From: Acidocella facilis ATCC 35904
GTDB taxonomy: Bacteria > Pseudomonadota > Alphaproteobacteria > Acetobacterales > Acetobacteraceae
Direction of reading: 5' to 3'
Length of the DNA stretch: 64,000 nt
Assembly: GCF_000687875.1 (NCBI RefSeq)
Contig: NZ_JHYG01000008.1
Coordinates: forward strand, 1 to 64,000
The notes under the pieces are model-generated. The model saw nothing but the letters and a program-made list of their open reading frames with translations, was not told where the DNA came from and searched no databases. Shown one piece after another: positions 13,754-23,572 of this stretch. The number at the start of each line of letters is the position of its first letter. Position 1 is the stretch's first letter. The translations under genes were made by a program, and so were the position numbers.

Positions 13754-14467
13754 CAGCCCCGCCTTGCGAAAGCTCAGCCAGCGTCCGTTGCCGACGATGA
13801 CATGGTCGTGCAGCACCACGCTCAGCGCGCTGGCGGCCTTCTTGATCTCGCGGGTCATCGCGATGTCCTCCTCCGAGGGCGAGGGATCGCCGCTGGGATG
13901 GTTATGCACCAGGATAATCGCGGTGGCGTTCACCTCCAGCGCGCGCTTCACCACCTCGCGCGGATAGACCGGGGTGTGGTTGACCGTGCCCTGCGCCTGC
14001 GGCTCGTCGGCCAGCAGCCGGTTGCGGTTATCCAGGAATAAGAGCCGGAACTGCTCGATCTTCTCGCGTGCCAGCACCGCCTGCAGATATTCCATCAACC
14101 GGTCCCAGTTGCTGAGCACCGGACGGTAGAGCACTTCCGCCTTCGCCAGGCGCTGGGAGGCGGCCTGCACCAGCTTCAACGCCGCCACCCCGGCCTCGCC
14201 CAGCCCCGCAATGCCCAGCAGATCCGGCACCGGGGCGGAGATGGCATTGGCGTAGGAGCCAAAGCGCGCCAGCAAAGCCCGCGCGATCGGCTTGGTGTCG
14301 CGCCGCGGCAGCGCCAGGAACAAGGTCATCTCGATCAGCTCGTGATCGGCCAGCGCCTCCGGCCCGCCGGTGAGAAAGCGCGCCCGCAGCCGGGCGCGAT
14401 GGCCATCGGTGCCAAGCGACATCGGTGCCGGGCGCAGCTCCGGGGTCAACGCCTCCAGCATCGACAT
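13748..14467 (-). CDS. radC: RadC/YicR family JAB-domain protein
   Basis: 239 residues from MSMLEAL at 14467 (a start at 14503 would add 12). The N-terminal helix-hairpin-helix-like region (ADHELIEMTLFLALPRRDTKP) precedes the JAMM metal motif HNHPSGDPSPSEED near residue 190, which binds zinc in deubiquitinase-like proteins. Despite the historical name, a DNA-repair role is not established; it may act in recombination or as a protease. Its stop overlaps the end of the convergent methyltransferase gene by six bases. Confidence 0.88.
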   Translation of the reverse strand: MSMLEALTPELRPAPMSLGTDGHRARLRARFLTGGPEALADHELIEMTLFLALPRRDTKPIARALLARFGSYANAISAPVPDLLGIAGLGEAGVAALKLVQAASQRLAKAEVLYRPVLSNWDRLMEYLQAVLAREKIEQFRLLFLDNRNRLLADEPQAQGTVNHTPVYPREVVKRALEVNATAIILVHNHPSGDPSPSEEDIAMTREIKKAASALSVVLHDHVIVGNGRWLSFRKAGLL

Positions 14468-14547
14468 TTCGGCAAATCCCGTCGGTGCACGCGTTCGTTT
14501 CATGCACGCACAAATTGCCACAACTTAAAAGTTTTTCAACCTTTTAT

Positions 14548-17500
14548 TTAGTTCGATACCGGTTTGTGATCCTCGGCCAGCACCAGATACACCGCCGGCA
14601 CCACGAACAGCGTGAACAAGGTGCCGATGGACAGGCCCCCGGCGATCACCATGCCCATGGCATAGCGCGAGGCAGCACCGGCGCCATTGGCGAAGACCAG
14701 CGGCAGCACGCCGACCACCATCGCCGCCGTGGTCATCAAAATCGGCCGCAACCTGATATTGGCCGCATGCTCGATCGCCTCGCGCTTGCCCATGCCGGCC
14801 AGCCGCGCCTCGTTCGCCACCTCGGTCATCAGAATGCCGTGCTTGGAGACCAGCCCCATCAGCGTCACCAGCCCGACATCGGTATAGATATTCAGGCTCA
14901 GCCCGCCAATGCCGATATAGATGAAGATCAAGGCGCCAGCGATGGACATCGGCACCGAGACCAGGATGATCAGCGGGTCGCGGAAGGAGTTGAACAGAGC
15001 CGCCAGCGCCAGGAAGATGATGATCAGCGCGAAGGCAAAGGTGAAGATGAAGGCGCTGCTGGTCTGCACGAACTGGCGCATCAGCCCGCCATAATCCAGC
15101 GTGTCGTCCGGCGGCAGAATTTTCTTGGCCAGGCTTTGCAGCGTGTGCAGCGCATCCGCCTCGGCCACGCCCGGCGCCACCACCCCTTGCAAGGTTGCCG
15201 AATTCTGCTGCTGGAAATGATTGATCGTCTCCGGGATCACGCTGGTCTTGATGGTCGCGATCGAGGAGAGCGGGACATTGATGCCGCCGGAGGAGAGCAC
15301 GTAATAATCGTTCAGATCGGCGACATTCAGCCGCGCGGCGCGCTGCGTCTGCGGGATCACCTTGTAGGAGCGGCCATCGAGATCGAAATAATTCACATAG
15401 CCGCCGCCCAGCGCCTCGCCCAGCGCCGCGCCGATCTGGCTCATATTCAGACCCAGTGCCGCCGCCTTGTCGCGGTCGATCACCACCTCCGCCTCCGGCT
15501 GGTCGATCTTCAGATCGCTCTGCAGGAAGATGAATTTGCCGCTGGCCAGCGCCGCCTGCAGCAGCTTCTGGGTGTCGGGATAGAGCACGTTGAAGTCGCT
15601 GGTGCTCTTCACCACGAACTGCACCGGCAGGCCCGAGGAGCCGGGCAACGGCGGCAGCGGGAAGGCGGCGACCTGCTGGCCGGCATCCACCTTGTTGGCA
15701 TCCGCCTGCATCAGCGTCTGCAGCGTCGCGGCCGGGCGGCGCTCGCCCCAGGGCTTCAGCACCGTGCCGATGATGTTGGTGCCCGGCACGTCGATCTGAA
15801 AGCTGTGCGCGACGTCTGGATATTTCAGCAGCGAGGCGTTGAAATGGCTGTCCCACATGGCGCGCTGGCCGGTGGTGCTGTCCGGTGCCGAGGTGGAGCT
15901 GAACAGCACGATGCCCTGATCCTCCACCGGCGCCAGCTCGCTCTTCGCCCCGGCGGCGAGGAAATAGATGCTGCCGAGCACGATGGCCGCGAAGATCAGC
16001 GTCACCGGCACCGTCTCCAGGCTGGAATGCAGCATCCTGGTATAGGCGCGATGCACGCGGGCGAAGGCGGCATCGATGAAATTGATCAGCTTGCCTTCCC
16101 AGTTGGGCTGCTCGCGATCCACATGCTTGAGAAACCGCCCGCTCAGCATCGGCGTCAGGGTCAGCGCCACCACCGCCGAGATCGTCACCGAGCCCGCCAG
16201 TGTGAGCGCGAATTCGGTGAACAGCGCCCCGGTCAGGCCGGACTGGAAGGCGATCGGCACATAGACCGCGATCAACACCACCGTCATCGCCACGATCGGC
16301 CCGCCCAGCTCCGCCGCCGCGGCGCGCGCCGCCACCAGCGGGGTTTCACCGAGATCGAGATGGCGATTGACGTTTTCCACGACGATGATCGCATCATCCA
16401 CCACCAGCCCGATCGCCAGAACCAGCGCCAGCAGGGTCAGCAGATTGATGGAGAACCCGAACGCCGCCATCATCGCGAAGGCGCCGATCAGCGAGAGCGG
16501 AATCGCCACCACCGGGATCAGCACCGAGCGCGGCGAGCCGAGGAAGGCGAACACCACCAAAGTCACGATCAGCAGCGCCTCCAGCAGCGATTCCACCACT
16601 TCGCGGATGGAGGCATTCACGAACACCGTGCTGTCATAGACAATCGCGCCGGTCAGGCCGGTGGGCAGATTGGTCTGGATTTCCGGCATGATCTTGCGCA
16701 CGCCGGAAATCACGTTGAGCAGATTGGCCTGCGGTGCCACCTTGATGCCGATATAGACGCCGAGCTTGTTATCAAAGGTCACATGCTGGTCGTAGCTATC
16801 CGCCCCCAACTCCACCTTCGCCACATCCTTCAACCGGATGATGGCATTGTTCTGCTGCTTGAGAATGAGCTGGCCGAATTCGGCGGCGCTGTGCAGGCCG
16901 GTATTCGCGGTCAGCGTCACCTGCGTCATCGTGCCCTTGGTGTTGCCCAGGGCGGAGATGAAATCATTGGTGGAGAGCGCGGTCCAGACATCGCTGGGGG
17001 TGAGGCCGAAGGCGGCCAGCTTCTGCGGGTCCAGCCAGATGCGCATGGCATAATTCTGCCCGCCCAGAATCTCCGCCGTCTGCACGCCCTGCACCGCCTG
17101 CAGCTGCGGCTGCACGACGCGGGTGATATAGTCGGTGATCTGGTTGGCGTTCAGCACCGAGCTGCGAAAGCCGATATACATCGCATCGACCGACTGCCCC
17201 ACCGCCAGCGTGATCACCGGCTGTTCGGTGCCGCTGGGCAGCTGGTTCAGCACCGAATTCACCCGCGCCGAAACCTCGGTGAGCGCCTGATCCGGATTAT
17301 GGTTGAGCACCAGATTGATGGTGATGGTGGAGACGCTGATGCTGCTCGACGAGGTCATGTAGTCGATGCCATTGACCTGGGCGACGGCGTTTTCCAGCGG
17401 CGTGGTCACGAACCCCGCGATCGTATCCGGCGAGGCGCCGGGATAGGTCGTGGTGATGGTGATGGTGGCGTTCTCGGTCTCGGGGAATTGCTGCACCGGC

Positions 17501-17598
17501 AGCGTGCCCACCGCGCGCAAGCCCATGACCAGGATCAGCACGGACACGGCGATGGCCAGCACCGGCCGGGCGATGAAGAGATCGGTAAAGCGCTTCAT
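14548..17598 (-). CDS. RND multidrug efflux permease, HAE1 family
   Basis: A 1016-residue inner-membrane transporter with the duplicated RND layout: a first membrane helix (FIARPVLAIAVSVLILVMG), a large periplasmic loop, helices around 330-470, a second loop and a final helix bundle. Helix 4 carries the proton-relay Asp pair in GLVVDDAIIVVENV. The opening (VQQFPETENATITITTTYPGAS) and overall length are of the MexF/MdtB type. It pumps drugs or solvents out, driven by protons, with the adaptor and outer-membrane channel encoded just upstream. Eight bases separate it from the adaptor gene. Confidence 0.92.
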   Translation of the reverse strand: MKRFTDLFIARPVLAIAVSVLILVMGLRAVGTLPVQQFPETENATITITTTYPGASPDTIAGFVTTPLENAVAQVNGIDYMTSSSSISVSTITINLVLNHNPDQALTEVSARVNSVLNQLPSGTEQPVITLAVGQSVDAMYIGFRSSVLNANQITDYITRVVQPQLQAVQGVQTAEILGGQNYAMRIWLDPQKLAAFGLTPSDVWTALSTNDFISALGNTKGTMTQVTLTANTGLHSAAEFGQLILKQQNNAIIRLKDVAKVELGADSYDQHVTFDNKLGVYIGIKVAPQANLLNVISGVRKIMPEIQTNLPTGLTGAIVYDSTVFVNASIREVVESLLEALLIVTLVVFAFLGSPRSVLIPVVAIPLSLIGAFAMMAAFGFSINLLTLLALVLAIGLVVDDAIIVVENVNRHLDLGETPLVAARAAAAELGGPIVAMTVVLIAVYVPIAFQSGLTGALFTEFALTLAGSVTISAVVALTLTPMLSGRFLKHVDREQPNWEGKLINFIDAAFARVHRAYTRMLHSSLETVPVTLIFAAIVLGSIYFLAAGAKSELAPVEDQGIVLFSSTSAPDSTTGQRAMWDSHFNASLLKYPDVAHSFQIDVPGTNIIGTVLKPWGERRPAATLQTLMQADANKVDAGQQVAAFPLPPLPGSSGLPVQFVVKSTSDFNVLYPDTQKLLQAALASGKFIFLQSDLKIDQPEAEVVIDRDKAAALGLNMSQIGAALGEALGGGYVNYFDLDGRSYKVIPQTQRAARLNVADLNDYYVLSSGGINVPLSSIATIKTSVIPETINHFQQQNSATLQGVVAPGVAEADALHTLQSLAKKILPPDDTLDYGGLMRQFVQTSSAFIFTFAFALIIIFLALAALFNSFRDPLIILVSVPMSIAGALIFIYIGIGGLSLNIYTDVGLVTLMGLVSKHGILMTEVANEARLAGMGKREAIEHAANIRLRPILMTTAAMVVGVLPLVFANGAGAASRYAMGMVIAGGLSIGTLFTLFVVPAVYLVLAEDHKPVSN

Positions 17599-17605
17599 CG
17601 CTTTT

Positions 17606-18757
17606 TCACTCGTTCGGCGGGTTCGGGTTGGGATCGTTGCTGGGCTGGATCGTGTTGTTCACCGCCACCGGCGAGCCATTATGCAGCTTCACCTGGCCGG
17701 CAGTGACAACTTCGTCGCCAGGCTTCACCCCATCCAGGATCTGCACCTGGTCACCGCGCGTCGCCCCCAGCGTCACGAACACCTGGTCAGCCACCAGCGC
17801 GTTGCCCTGGCCATGCTTCACCACATAGACGGTATCGCCATAAGAGCTGTAGGCGATGGCGGTCTGCGGCAGCGTCACCGCCTCCTTCGGCGCGCCGGTC
17901 TCCACCGAGACGCTGGCGAACATGCCCGGGCGCAGGCGCAGATCGTCATTCTGCAGCACGGCGCGCACGGCGATGGAGCGGGTGGCGGAATCCACCGTGG
18001 CGCCGATCGCGGCGATCTTCGCGGGGAAAGTCTGCCCCGGATAGGCGTCGATCTTCAAATTGACCACCTGCCCCACCTTCAGCGCCACCAGCGCCTGCTG
18101 CGGCAGGTAGAAATCCACAAAGAGCGGGCTCAGCTGCTCCAGCGTGACGATGGCGGTGCCGGGCTGCAGATACTGGCCCAGATTGACCTGGCGGATGCCC
18201 AGCCGGCCGGAGAAGGGGGCGCGGACGATCTTCTCATCCATGCTCGCCTGCTGCGCCGCCACCTGCGCCTGCGCGGCGGCGAGATTGGCGCGGTCCGTAT
18301 CCACCGTGGATTGCGCCACGGCATTGGCGGCGAACTGCTTCAGGTCGCGGGCGTAATTGATCTCATCCAGCTTCGCCTGCGCCTGCAGCTGCGCCAGCAC
18401 GGCGGGGTCGTTATTCGCGCGCAGTGTGAGCAGCACATCGCCCTTCTGCACATCCTGGCCGGATTCGAAATGGATGGTATCGACGATGCCGCCGACCTCG
18501 GCCGAGAGCGAGGCGCCATTGATAGCGGTCACCGTGCCGACGGACTGTATCGCCGGCTGCCAGGGTGTTTCCTGCGCCTGAATGGTCGCCACCGTCTGCA
18601 CCTGATTGGCGAAGCCTTTCAGGAATTTGGCGATGAAGACCGCGCGCAGCGCCCCCCAGCCAAAGACCATGCCCAGAATAAGCACCACGATCAGCAGCAT
18701 GATGATGGTGCGCTTCACGGGTCTGGCCGGCTTGCTCATTACGATGCTGTCCTTCAT
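17606..18757 (-). CDS. RND efflux periplasmic adaptor (membrane fusion protein)
   Basis: 383 residues from ATG 18757, whose ATGA overlaps the stop of the outer-membrane gene. The N-terminal segment TIIMLLIVVLILGMVFG is a signal anchor. A lipoyl half-motif (ASLSAEVGGIVDTIHFESGQ) and its partner (VRAPFSGRLGIRQVNLGQ) flank a Gln/Ala-rich alpha hairpin (LDEINYARDLKQFAANA, AAQAQVAAQQASMDE). Beta-barrel and membrane-proximal domains follow (VETGAPKEAVTLPQTAI). It links the RND pump to the TolC-like channel. Confidence 0.9.
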   Translation of the reverse strand: MKDSIVMSKPARPVKRTIIMLLIVVLILGMVFGWGALRAVFIAKFLKGFANQVQTVATIQAQETPWQPAIQSVGTVTAINGASLSAEVGGIVDTIHFESGQDVQKGDVLLTLRANNDPAVLAQLQAQAKLDEINYARDLKQFAANAVAQSTVDTDRANLAAAQAQVAAQQASMDEKIVRAPFSGRLGIRQVNLGQYLQPGTAIVTLEQLSPLFVDFYLPQQALVALKVGQVVNLKIDAYPGQTFPAKIAAIGATVDSATRSIAVRAVLQNDDLRLRPGMFASVSVETGAPKEAVTLPQTAIAYSSYGDTVYVVKHGQGNALVADQVFVTLGATRGDQVQILDGVKPGDEVVTAGQVKLHNGSPVAVNNTIQPSNDPNPNPPNE

Positions 18758-20262
18758 GGAATCACCCCGCAGCACTGGCTGGTCACGTCCTGGCGGTGCC
18801 ACCAGCCGCCGCCCAGCGCCTGGTACAGCGCCGCGGTATCGGCCAGGCGCGTGGCCTTGGCCTTCACCGCGGCGATGTCGGCGGTCTGGTAGGTCACCTC
18901 GGCATTCAGCACCGCGGTGAAGGGCTGGCCGCCCAATTTATACTGCGCCTGGGTCACTTGCAGGCTTTGCGCCGCTGAATCGCGCGCGGTCTGCGCGGCG
19001 GCCAGCGTGGCGGCGTCATATTGCAGCGCCGTCAGCGCATCCGCGACATTCTGGAAGGCGGAGATGACGGTGGATTGATATTGCGCCCCAGCCCCGCGCA
19101 GCGCCGCCAGCGCGCCCTTGCGCTGCGCCGCCAGCTGCCCGCCTTCGAAAATCGGCTGGGTCAGCCCGGAGACGAGGTTCCAAAGCAGAGTCTGCGGCGT
19201 GAACAAGGTGCCGGGGGTGAGGGATTCGTGCCCGATCTGCGCCGAGAGCGTGATCTGCGGCAGCATATTCGCATCCGCGACGCCGACATTGGCCGAGGCC
19301 TCATGCAGCTGCGCGGCGGCGGCCTGGATGTCCGGCCGCTGCGCGACGATGGCGCTGGGCAGGCTCACCGGCAGATCCGCCGGCAGGGTCAGATCATCCA
19401 GCGTGAAGCTCTGCAGATGGAAATTGCCCGGAAACTGCCCGGCATAGGCGGCGAGCTGGTTCTGCGCCTGGGCGAGCTGGGATTGCAGCGGCGGCAGGCT
19501 GGCCTGCTGCTGCGCCAGGGTGGATTGCTGCTGCAGCACCTGCGCCTGCGGCACCCCACCCAGGCGCGCCTGGGTCTGCAAAATCGTCAGCAGCTTCTGC
19601 TCGTCGCCGATGACCTGCCGGGTCGCCTGGATCTGCCCGTTCAGCGAGGCCTCGTTGACCGCGGCGGTGACGATATTGGAGGTCAGCGTCAGATAGGAGG
19701 CTTCCAGCTCCCAGCGCTGATATTCGGCGGTGGCGATGTAATTCTCGATCTGCCGGCGCTCGCCACCGAACACGTCCACCGAATAAGAAACCGAGAGCGA
19801 GGCGTTATAGAGCGTGTAGGGCCGCAGCTTGGCGCCGCTGCCGCCGCCGAAGGCGGCAAGCCCGGCGGAGGAGCCCTGGTCGCGCTGCGCGCCGAGGCTG
19901 GAGGAGATGCTGGGGATCAGGCTGCCCTGGGCGGCGCGCACGGTTTCCTGCGCCTGCACCAAGGTCTCCTGCGCTGCTTTCAGACTGGGATTATTCGCCA
20001 GCGCCTGGGCGATCAGCGCATCCAGCGCCGGGGAGCGGAAGAGATGCCACCAATCACCAGGGATATCCGCCCCCGGCCGGAAGGCCTGCGCGGCGCCATC
20101 GGCGCGGCTGGTGGCGGCGGGGAGAGGCTGCGGCGTCAAGGCCACATTCGGGGCGGCGGGCGGATGGTAATTGGGGCCCACCGCGCAGCCGGCGAGCGCC
20201 GGCAGCAGCGCCAGAGCCAAGGCGGCTGAACTTACTCCGGAACGGAAACCAGCGGGTTTCAT
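18754..20262 (-). CDS. TolC/OprM-type outer-membrane efflux lipoprotein
   Basis: 502 residues from ATG 20262. The lipoprotein signal peptide ends in LPALAGC (Cys 26), followed by the family mark AVGPNYHPP. Two outer-membrane efflux domains follow, with helical repeats such as NPSLKAAQETLVQAQETVRAAQG and QRPDIQAAAAQLHEASANVGVADA. A TTG start 36 bases upstream is possible but places the GGAGG site inside the gene. First gene of the three-gene efflux operon and divergent from the TetR regulator. Confidence 0.9.
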   Translation of the reverse strand: MKPAGFRSGVSSAALALALLPALAGCAVGPNYHPPAAPNVALTPQPLPAATSRADGAAQAFRPGADIPGDWWHLFRSPALDALIAQALANNPSLKAAQETLVQAQETVRAAQGSLIPSISSSLGAQRDQGSSAGLAAFGGGSGAKLRPYTLYNASLSVSYSVDVFGGERRQIENYIATAEYQRWELEASYLTLTSNIVTAAVNEASLNGQIQATRQVIGDEQKLLTILQTQARLGGVPQAQVLQQQSTLAQQQASLPPLQSQLAQAQNQLAAYAGQFPGNFHLQSFTLDDLTLPADLPVSLPSAIVAQRPDIQAAAAQLHEASANVGVADANMLPQITLSAQIGHESLTPGTLFTPQTLLWNLVSGLTQPIFEGGQLAAQRKGALAALRGAGAQYQSTVISAFQNVADALTALQYDAATLAAAQTARDSAAQSLQVTQAQYKLGGQPFTAVLNAEVTYQTADIAAVKAKATRLADTAALYQALGGGWWHRQDVTSQCCGVIP

Positions 20263-20290
20263 GCCAGCACGGGTACGTGGCTTTCCTCCT

Positions 20291-20340
20291 ACCGTCAAGC
20301 TGATTTTTAACGGTATTATTTAAATATGAAAACTTGATGG
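20291..20340. promoter_or_regulatory. Divergent efflux/tetR promoter with candidate operator
   Basis: Between the two divergent starts lie ACCGT (20291) and its complement ACGGT (20310), and a wider imperfect pair, CCGTCAAGCT (20292) with AACTTGATGG (20331). The A/T-rich centre (TATTATTTAAATATG) suits promoter elements for both directions. Binding by the adjacent TetR protein is inferred from arrangement only. Confidence 0.35.
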
Positions 20341-20369
20341 TTTCCTTTGTGCCGCTCTATAGGTGATCC

Positions 20370-21014
20370 ATGAGTCCCGCATTGCCGCCCGCCGAAACAT
20401 CCCACCCCCCGTCGCCAGAACGGCTGGAGGCGCTGATTGCCGCGGCGGAACAGCTTTTCCTGAGCAAAGGCTACCACAACACCACCATGGCGGACATTGC
20501 GCGCCAGGCCGGCATGTCCAAGCGCACCGTCTATACGCTGGTGCCCTCCAAGGCGGATTTATTCGGCGAGCTGATGGCGCATCAGCGCCAGACCAGGCTG
20601 CAATTCCCCGAGCCGCCGCCTGGCGCCAGCCTGGAGGACACGCTCTGCGCCACCCTGGCGGCGCTGGCGCAATTCCTGCTGGACCCGGTGCAGATTGCCA
20701 TGACCCGGCTGCTGATCACCGAATTCAGCCATGATCCGGATTTCACCCAGAGCTTCCTCGCCGGGCGGATGCGCAAGGGCAAGACGCATCTGCAAGGCTG
20801 CCTGGTGGAGATCGCGATCACCCAAGGGGCGAGCCCGGAAATGGCGGCGGAGATGTCGGGCATGTTGTTCGGCATGGCGCTGGGGGAATTCGTGTTCGGG
20901 GTGCTGTGCGGGCTGCGCACGGCGCCGGCGCCGAAAGTGCTGAACACCCGCATCCGCACGGCGGTGCGGATGTTCCTGGCCGGGGCAAAGGCGATCAAAG
21001 CCGAGGAAACATGA
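20370..21014 (+). CDS. TetR-family regulator of the efflux operon
   Basis: 214 residues. The HTH (AAEQLFLSKGYHNTTMADIARQ, then AGMSKRTVYTLVPSKADLF) is typical of TetR proteins, followed by a helical ligand-binding domain (LDPVQIAMTRLLITEFSHDPDF; MSGMLFGMALGEFVFGVLCG). It is divergent from the OprM-like gene with about 107 bases between starts, the usual layout of a local repressor that releases its promoter when a pump substrate binds. The ligand is unknown. Confidence 0.88.
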   Translation: MSPALPPAETSHPPSPERLEALIAAAEQLFLSKGYHNTTMADIARQAGMSKRTVYTLVPSKADLFGELMAHQRQTRLQFPEPPPGASLEDTLCATLAALAQFLLDPVQIAMTRLLITEFSHDPDFTQSFLAGRMRKGKTHLQGCLVEIAITQGASPEMAAEMSGMLFGMALGEFVFGVLCGLRTAPAPKVLNTRIRTAVRMFLAGAKAIKAEET

Positions 21015-21091
21015 AAGTTTTTTGGTGCCGCTTTTTTACAAAAAAGCGGCGAAAAAAGTTCGGGGCGGTCGCACACACGTAGCCAACCCCC
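21014..21091. repeat. Family-1 palindromic repeat (partial), terminator
   Basis: Directly after the tetR stop, AAAGTTTTTTGGTGCCGC introduces an 11-bp hairpin (GCCGCTTTTTT at 21027-21037 with AAAAAAGCGGC at 21040-21050). The same opening recurs at about 35085, 46191 and 53362. This copy lacks the second hairpin and closing AAAAACTTTT of the full element. It separates convergent tetR and moaA and can terminate both. Confidence 0.7.
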
Positions 21092-21104
21092 AAAAATCTG
21101 CGCC

Positions 21105-22076
21105 TCAGCCGCCCGTGACGGACATATGCCGCGCCACCGCCACCCGGCTGATGTCGAAATCATGCCCTTTCGGCTTCGCCGCGATGCCGCGCTCGATCGC
21201 CTGGATCAGCCCCGCATCATCCGCGCTGGCCCGCAGCGGCCGGCGCAGATCCACCGCATCCTCCTGGCCCAGGCACATATAAAGCGTGCCGGTGCAGGTC
21301 AGCCGCACCCGGTTGCAGCCCTCGCAGAAATTATGGCTGAGCGGGGTGATGAAGCCGATGCGCTGCCCGGTCTCCGCCACCCGCATATAGCGCGCCGGCC
21401 CGCCGGTCTGGTAATCGCTGGCGCTCAGGCTCCAACGCCGCGCCAGATCCCGGCGCACCGCCGCCAGCGGCAGATGTGTCTCTTCCCGGTGCGTCACCTC
21501 GCCCATCGGCATGGTCTCGATCAGGCAGAGATCGAAACCCTGGCGGCCGCACCATTCCAGCATGGCGTCGAACTCATCGTCATTCACGCCCTTCAGCGCC
21601 ACCATGTTGATCTTCACCGCCAGTCCCGCCGCCTGCGCGGCCTCCAGCCCGGCCAGCACCTGGCCCAGCCGGCCCCAGCGGGTGATGCGGGCGAATTTCG
21701 CCTCATCCAGCGTGTCCAGGCTGACATTGATCCGCCTCACCCCGGCCTGCGCCAGCCCGGCCGCATGTTTGGCGAGCTGCGAACCGTTGGTGGTGAGCGT
21801 CAGCTCCTCCAGCCCCTGCCCCAGCCGGCTGCCCAGCCCCTCGATCAGGCTCATCACATTCCGGCGCACCAACGGCTCGCCGCCGGTCAGGCGCAGTTTT
21901 TTCACCCCCAGCCGGATGAAGGCGGCGCAAAGCCGCTCCATCTCTTCGAGCGTCAGCAGCTCATCCCTGGGCAGGAACTGCATATCCTCGGCCATGCAAT
22001 AGGCGCAGCGGAAATCACAGCGGTCGGTCACCGAGACGCGGAGATAAGAGACAATACGGCCGAACGGATCGATCAT
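21105..22076 (-). CDS. moaA: GTP 3',8-cyclase (molybdenum cofactor biosynthesis)
   Basis: 323 residues. The radical SAM cluster motif is in [18 protein letters not shown] (CxxxCxxC). A second 4Fe-4S site is in the C-terminal [14 protein letters not shown] and the following MCLG. The protein ends in a Gly-Gly pair as the family requires. It converts GTP to 3',8-cyclo-GTP, the first step of molybdopterin synthesis. Other moa genes are not in the window. It ends a leftward cluster with DUF3553 and a pseudouridine synthase, 36 bases after the former. Confidence 0.95.
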   Translation of the reverse strand: MIDPFGRIVSYLRVSVTDRCDFRCAYCMAEDMQFLPRDELLTLEEMERLCAAFIRLGVKKLRLTGGEPLVRRNVMSLIEGLGSRLGQGLEELTLTTNGSQLAKHAAGLAQAGVRRINVSLDTLDEAKFARITRWGRLGQVLAGLEAAQAAGLAVKINMVALKGVNDDEFDAMLEWCGRQGFDLCLIETMPMGEVTHREETHLPLAAVRRDLARRWSLSASDYQTGGPARYMRVAETGQRIGFITPLSHNFCEGCNRVRLTCTGTLYMCLGQEDAVDLRRPLRASADDAGLIQAIERGIAAKPKGHDFDISRVAVARHMSVTGG

Positions 22077-22112
22077 GGCGCTCTATTTCGGACTGTTCCG
22101 GTCCGATTGCAA

Positions 22113-22289
22113 TCACGCCGGATCGGCGAGGTCCAATATCACCCGATCCGTATCCACCAGCACCTTGCCGGCATGCTCGAAATTCACCGTCACCCGGTTG
22201 CCGATGGCGCTCTGCACCTGCCCCAGCCCCCAATCCGGGCGCTGCGGATGGCGGACATACTGGCCCGGCTCGTACTCAGAGCGTTCCAA
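22113..22289 (-). CDS. DUF3553 family small protein
   Basis: 58 residues from a TTG start at 22289, with GGAGG six bases upstream, overlapping the end of the pseudouridine synthase gene by 14 bases. The core YVRHPQRPDWGLGQVQS, then RVTVNFEHAGK, is the DUF3553 consensus, a small beta-rich domain also found at the end of some helicases. Function unknown. Its position ahead of moaA suggests co-transcription but says little about role. Confidence 0.85.
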   Translation of the reverse strand: MERSEYEPGQYVRHPQRPDWGLGQVQSAIGNRVTVNFEHAGKVLVDTDRVILDLADPA

Positions 22290-22908
22290 GGCAGGCCTCC
22301 ACGAAATCCGCCATATGCGCCGGCGGCGGTGCGGTGGCCGCCACCCCCAGCCCCGGCAGAACCAGCTTGCGCGCCAGCAGGCACATCATGCCCTGGCCAT
22401 CGCCATAAACCGGATCGCCCAGCACCGCATGGCCCAGATGCGCGGCATGGGCGCGGATCTGATGGGTGCGGCCGGTATGCAGGATGAACTCCACCAGCGC
22501 CCGGCCATCATGCGTGCCGAGCACCCGCCAGCTGGTCCGCGCGCTGGCGCCTGCGGGCGAGACCACCATGCGCCAGCGCCGCTCCTGGGTTTCCTTCAGC
22601 AATGGCGCATTGATTTCCCCGGCTTCCTGCGCCGGCACCGAGCCGAGAATGCCCCAATAAAGCTTCTCCGCCTCGCCCGCCGCCAAGGCCGCCTGGGCCG
22701 CCAGCAGAAACTGCTTGCCGCGCGCCACCAGCAGGCAGCCCGCCGTATCCTGGTCCAGCCGGTGCGCCAGCCACGGCCCGGTATTGCCCCGGCGCCAGGC
22801 CGGGAAATGGTCCTCAACCGAGGCCCCGCCCGCGCGGCCGGGATAGACCGGCAGCCCCGCCGGCTTGTTCACCACCAGCGCCCGGTTATCCTGAAACAGC
22901 AGCTCCAT
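22276..22908 (-). CDS. RluA-family pseudouridine synthase
   Basis: 210 residues from ATG 22908, one base inside the stop of the GNAT gene (TGATG). The catalytic motif is HRLDQDTAG (family HRLDxxTSG, with the catalytic Asp). VVNKPAGLPVYPG and LHTGRTHQIRAH are the flanking conserved motifs. It isomerises uridine in RNA. It lacks the N-terminal S4 domain of RluC/RluD, so it is of the short RluA/TruC type, and its exact target cannot be read from sequence. Confidence 0.88.
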   Translation of the reverse strand: MELLFQDNRALVVNKPAGLPVYPGRAGGASVEDHFPAWRRGNTGPWLAHRLDQDTAGCLLVARGKQFLLAAQAALAAGEAEKLYWGILGSVPAQEAGEINAPLLKETQERRWRMVVSPAGASARTSWRVLGTHDGRALVEFILHTGRTHQIRAHAAHLGHAVLGDPVYGDGQGMMCLLARKLVLPGLGVAATAPPPAHMADFVEACLGTL

Positions 22909-23504
22909 CAGCGGCGCAGATGCTCTGGAATGGTGAAGCCCAGCCGGGTCGGGATATCCCACACCTCATCGCCCCGCCGATATTCCCGGAACCCCGCCGC
23001 CAGATAATTCGGCAGCGCACGGGGATGGTCGGCATTGCAGGTATTCACCGTCATGCCGCGCAGGGCGGTCGCGCCCTCGAACACCACATCCACCGCATGG
23101 TCCAGAAACGGCCGGCCCAGCCCGCGGCCGATAAAGCTTTGCCGCAGACCGAAATAATTCAGATTGATATAAGGCCAGTGGGCGGCATCCAGCTCATAGA
23201 ACCCCGCCAGCTCGCCCCCTACCCGCAACAGATGCAGCGAGAGCGTGCTGGCGGCCAGATGCCGCTCCAGCATCGCATCCGGCATCACCCGGCGCAGCCA
23301 CCAGAGCCAGGGCGTGCCGATTTCCTCGTAAAGGGCGCGGTAGCTCGCCAGATCCAGCCGCTCGCGGGTGACGGCGACACCCTCCGGCAGCACAATTTTC
23401 GGCCGCGCCGGCCGGGCCATCATCCGCAGGAAGATGACAGTGACATGAGCGCGCTCGGTCGCCTCACCCGGGGCCGGCTTTGCGTAATCCAGGATCTCGG
23501 GCAT
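22908..23504 (-). CDS. GNAT-family N-acetyltransferase
   Basis: 198 residues. The GNAT core is seen in LLRVGGELAGFYELD, the acetyl-CoA loop IGRGLGRPFLDHAVD and VNTCNADHPRALPNYLAAGFREYRR. The substrate is unknown. The start at 23504 has GAGGC upstream. The gene is coupled to the pseudouridine synthase by a one-base overlap and heads this leftward operon. Confidence 0.82.
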   Translation of the reverse strand: MPEILDYAKPAPGEATERAHVTVIFLRMMARPARPKIVLPEGVAVTRERLDLASYRALYEEIGTPWLWWLRRVMPDAMLERHLAASTLSLHLLRVGGELAGFYELDAAHWPYINLNYFGLRQSFIGRGLGRPFLDHAVDVVFEGATALRGMTVNTCNADHPRALPNYLAAGFREYRRGDEVWDIPTRLGFTIPEHLRR

Positions 23505-23572
23505 GGCGTTGCCTCACGGGTTTTGGGGGCCGGGGGCGTGACGGCTTCGTCGTCTCCACCTCAGGCGTTTTT

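Noticed and set aside
14425-17706. Very long open frame (about 1090 codons) on the plus strand, rich in Arg, Gln and His
   Set aside because: It is the antisense shadow of the RND permease, a usual effect of high third-position GC; no family resemblance and low-complexity composition.
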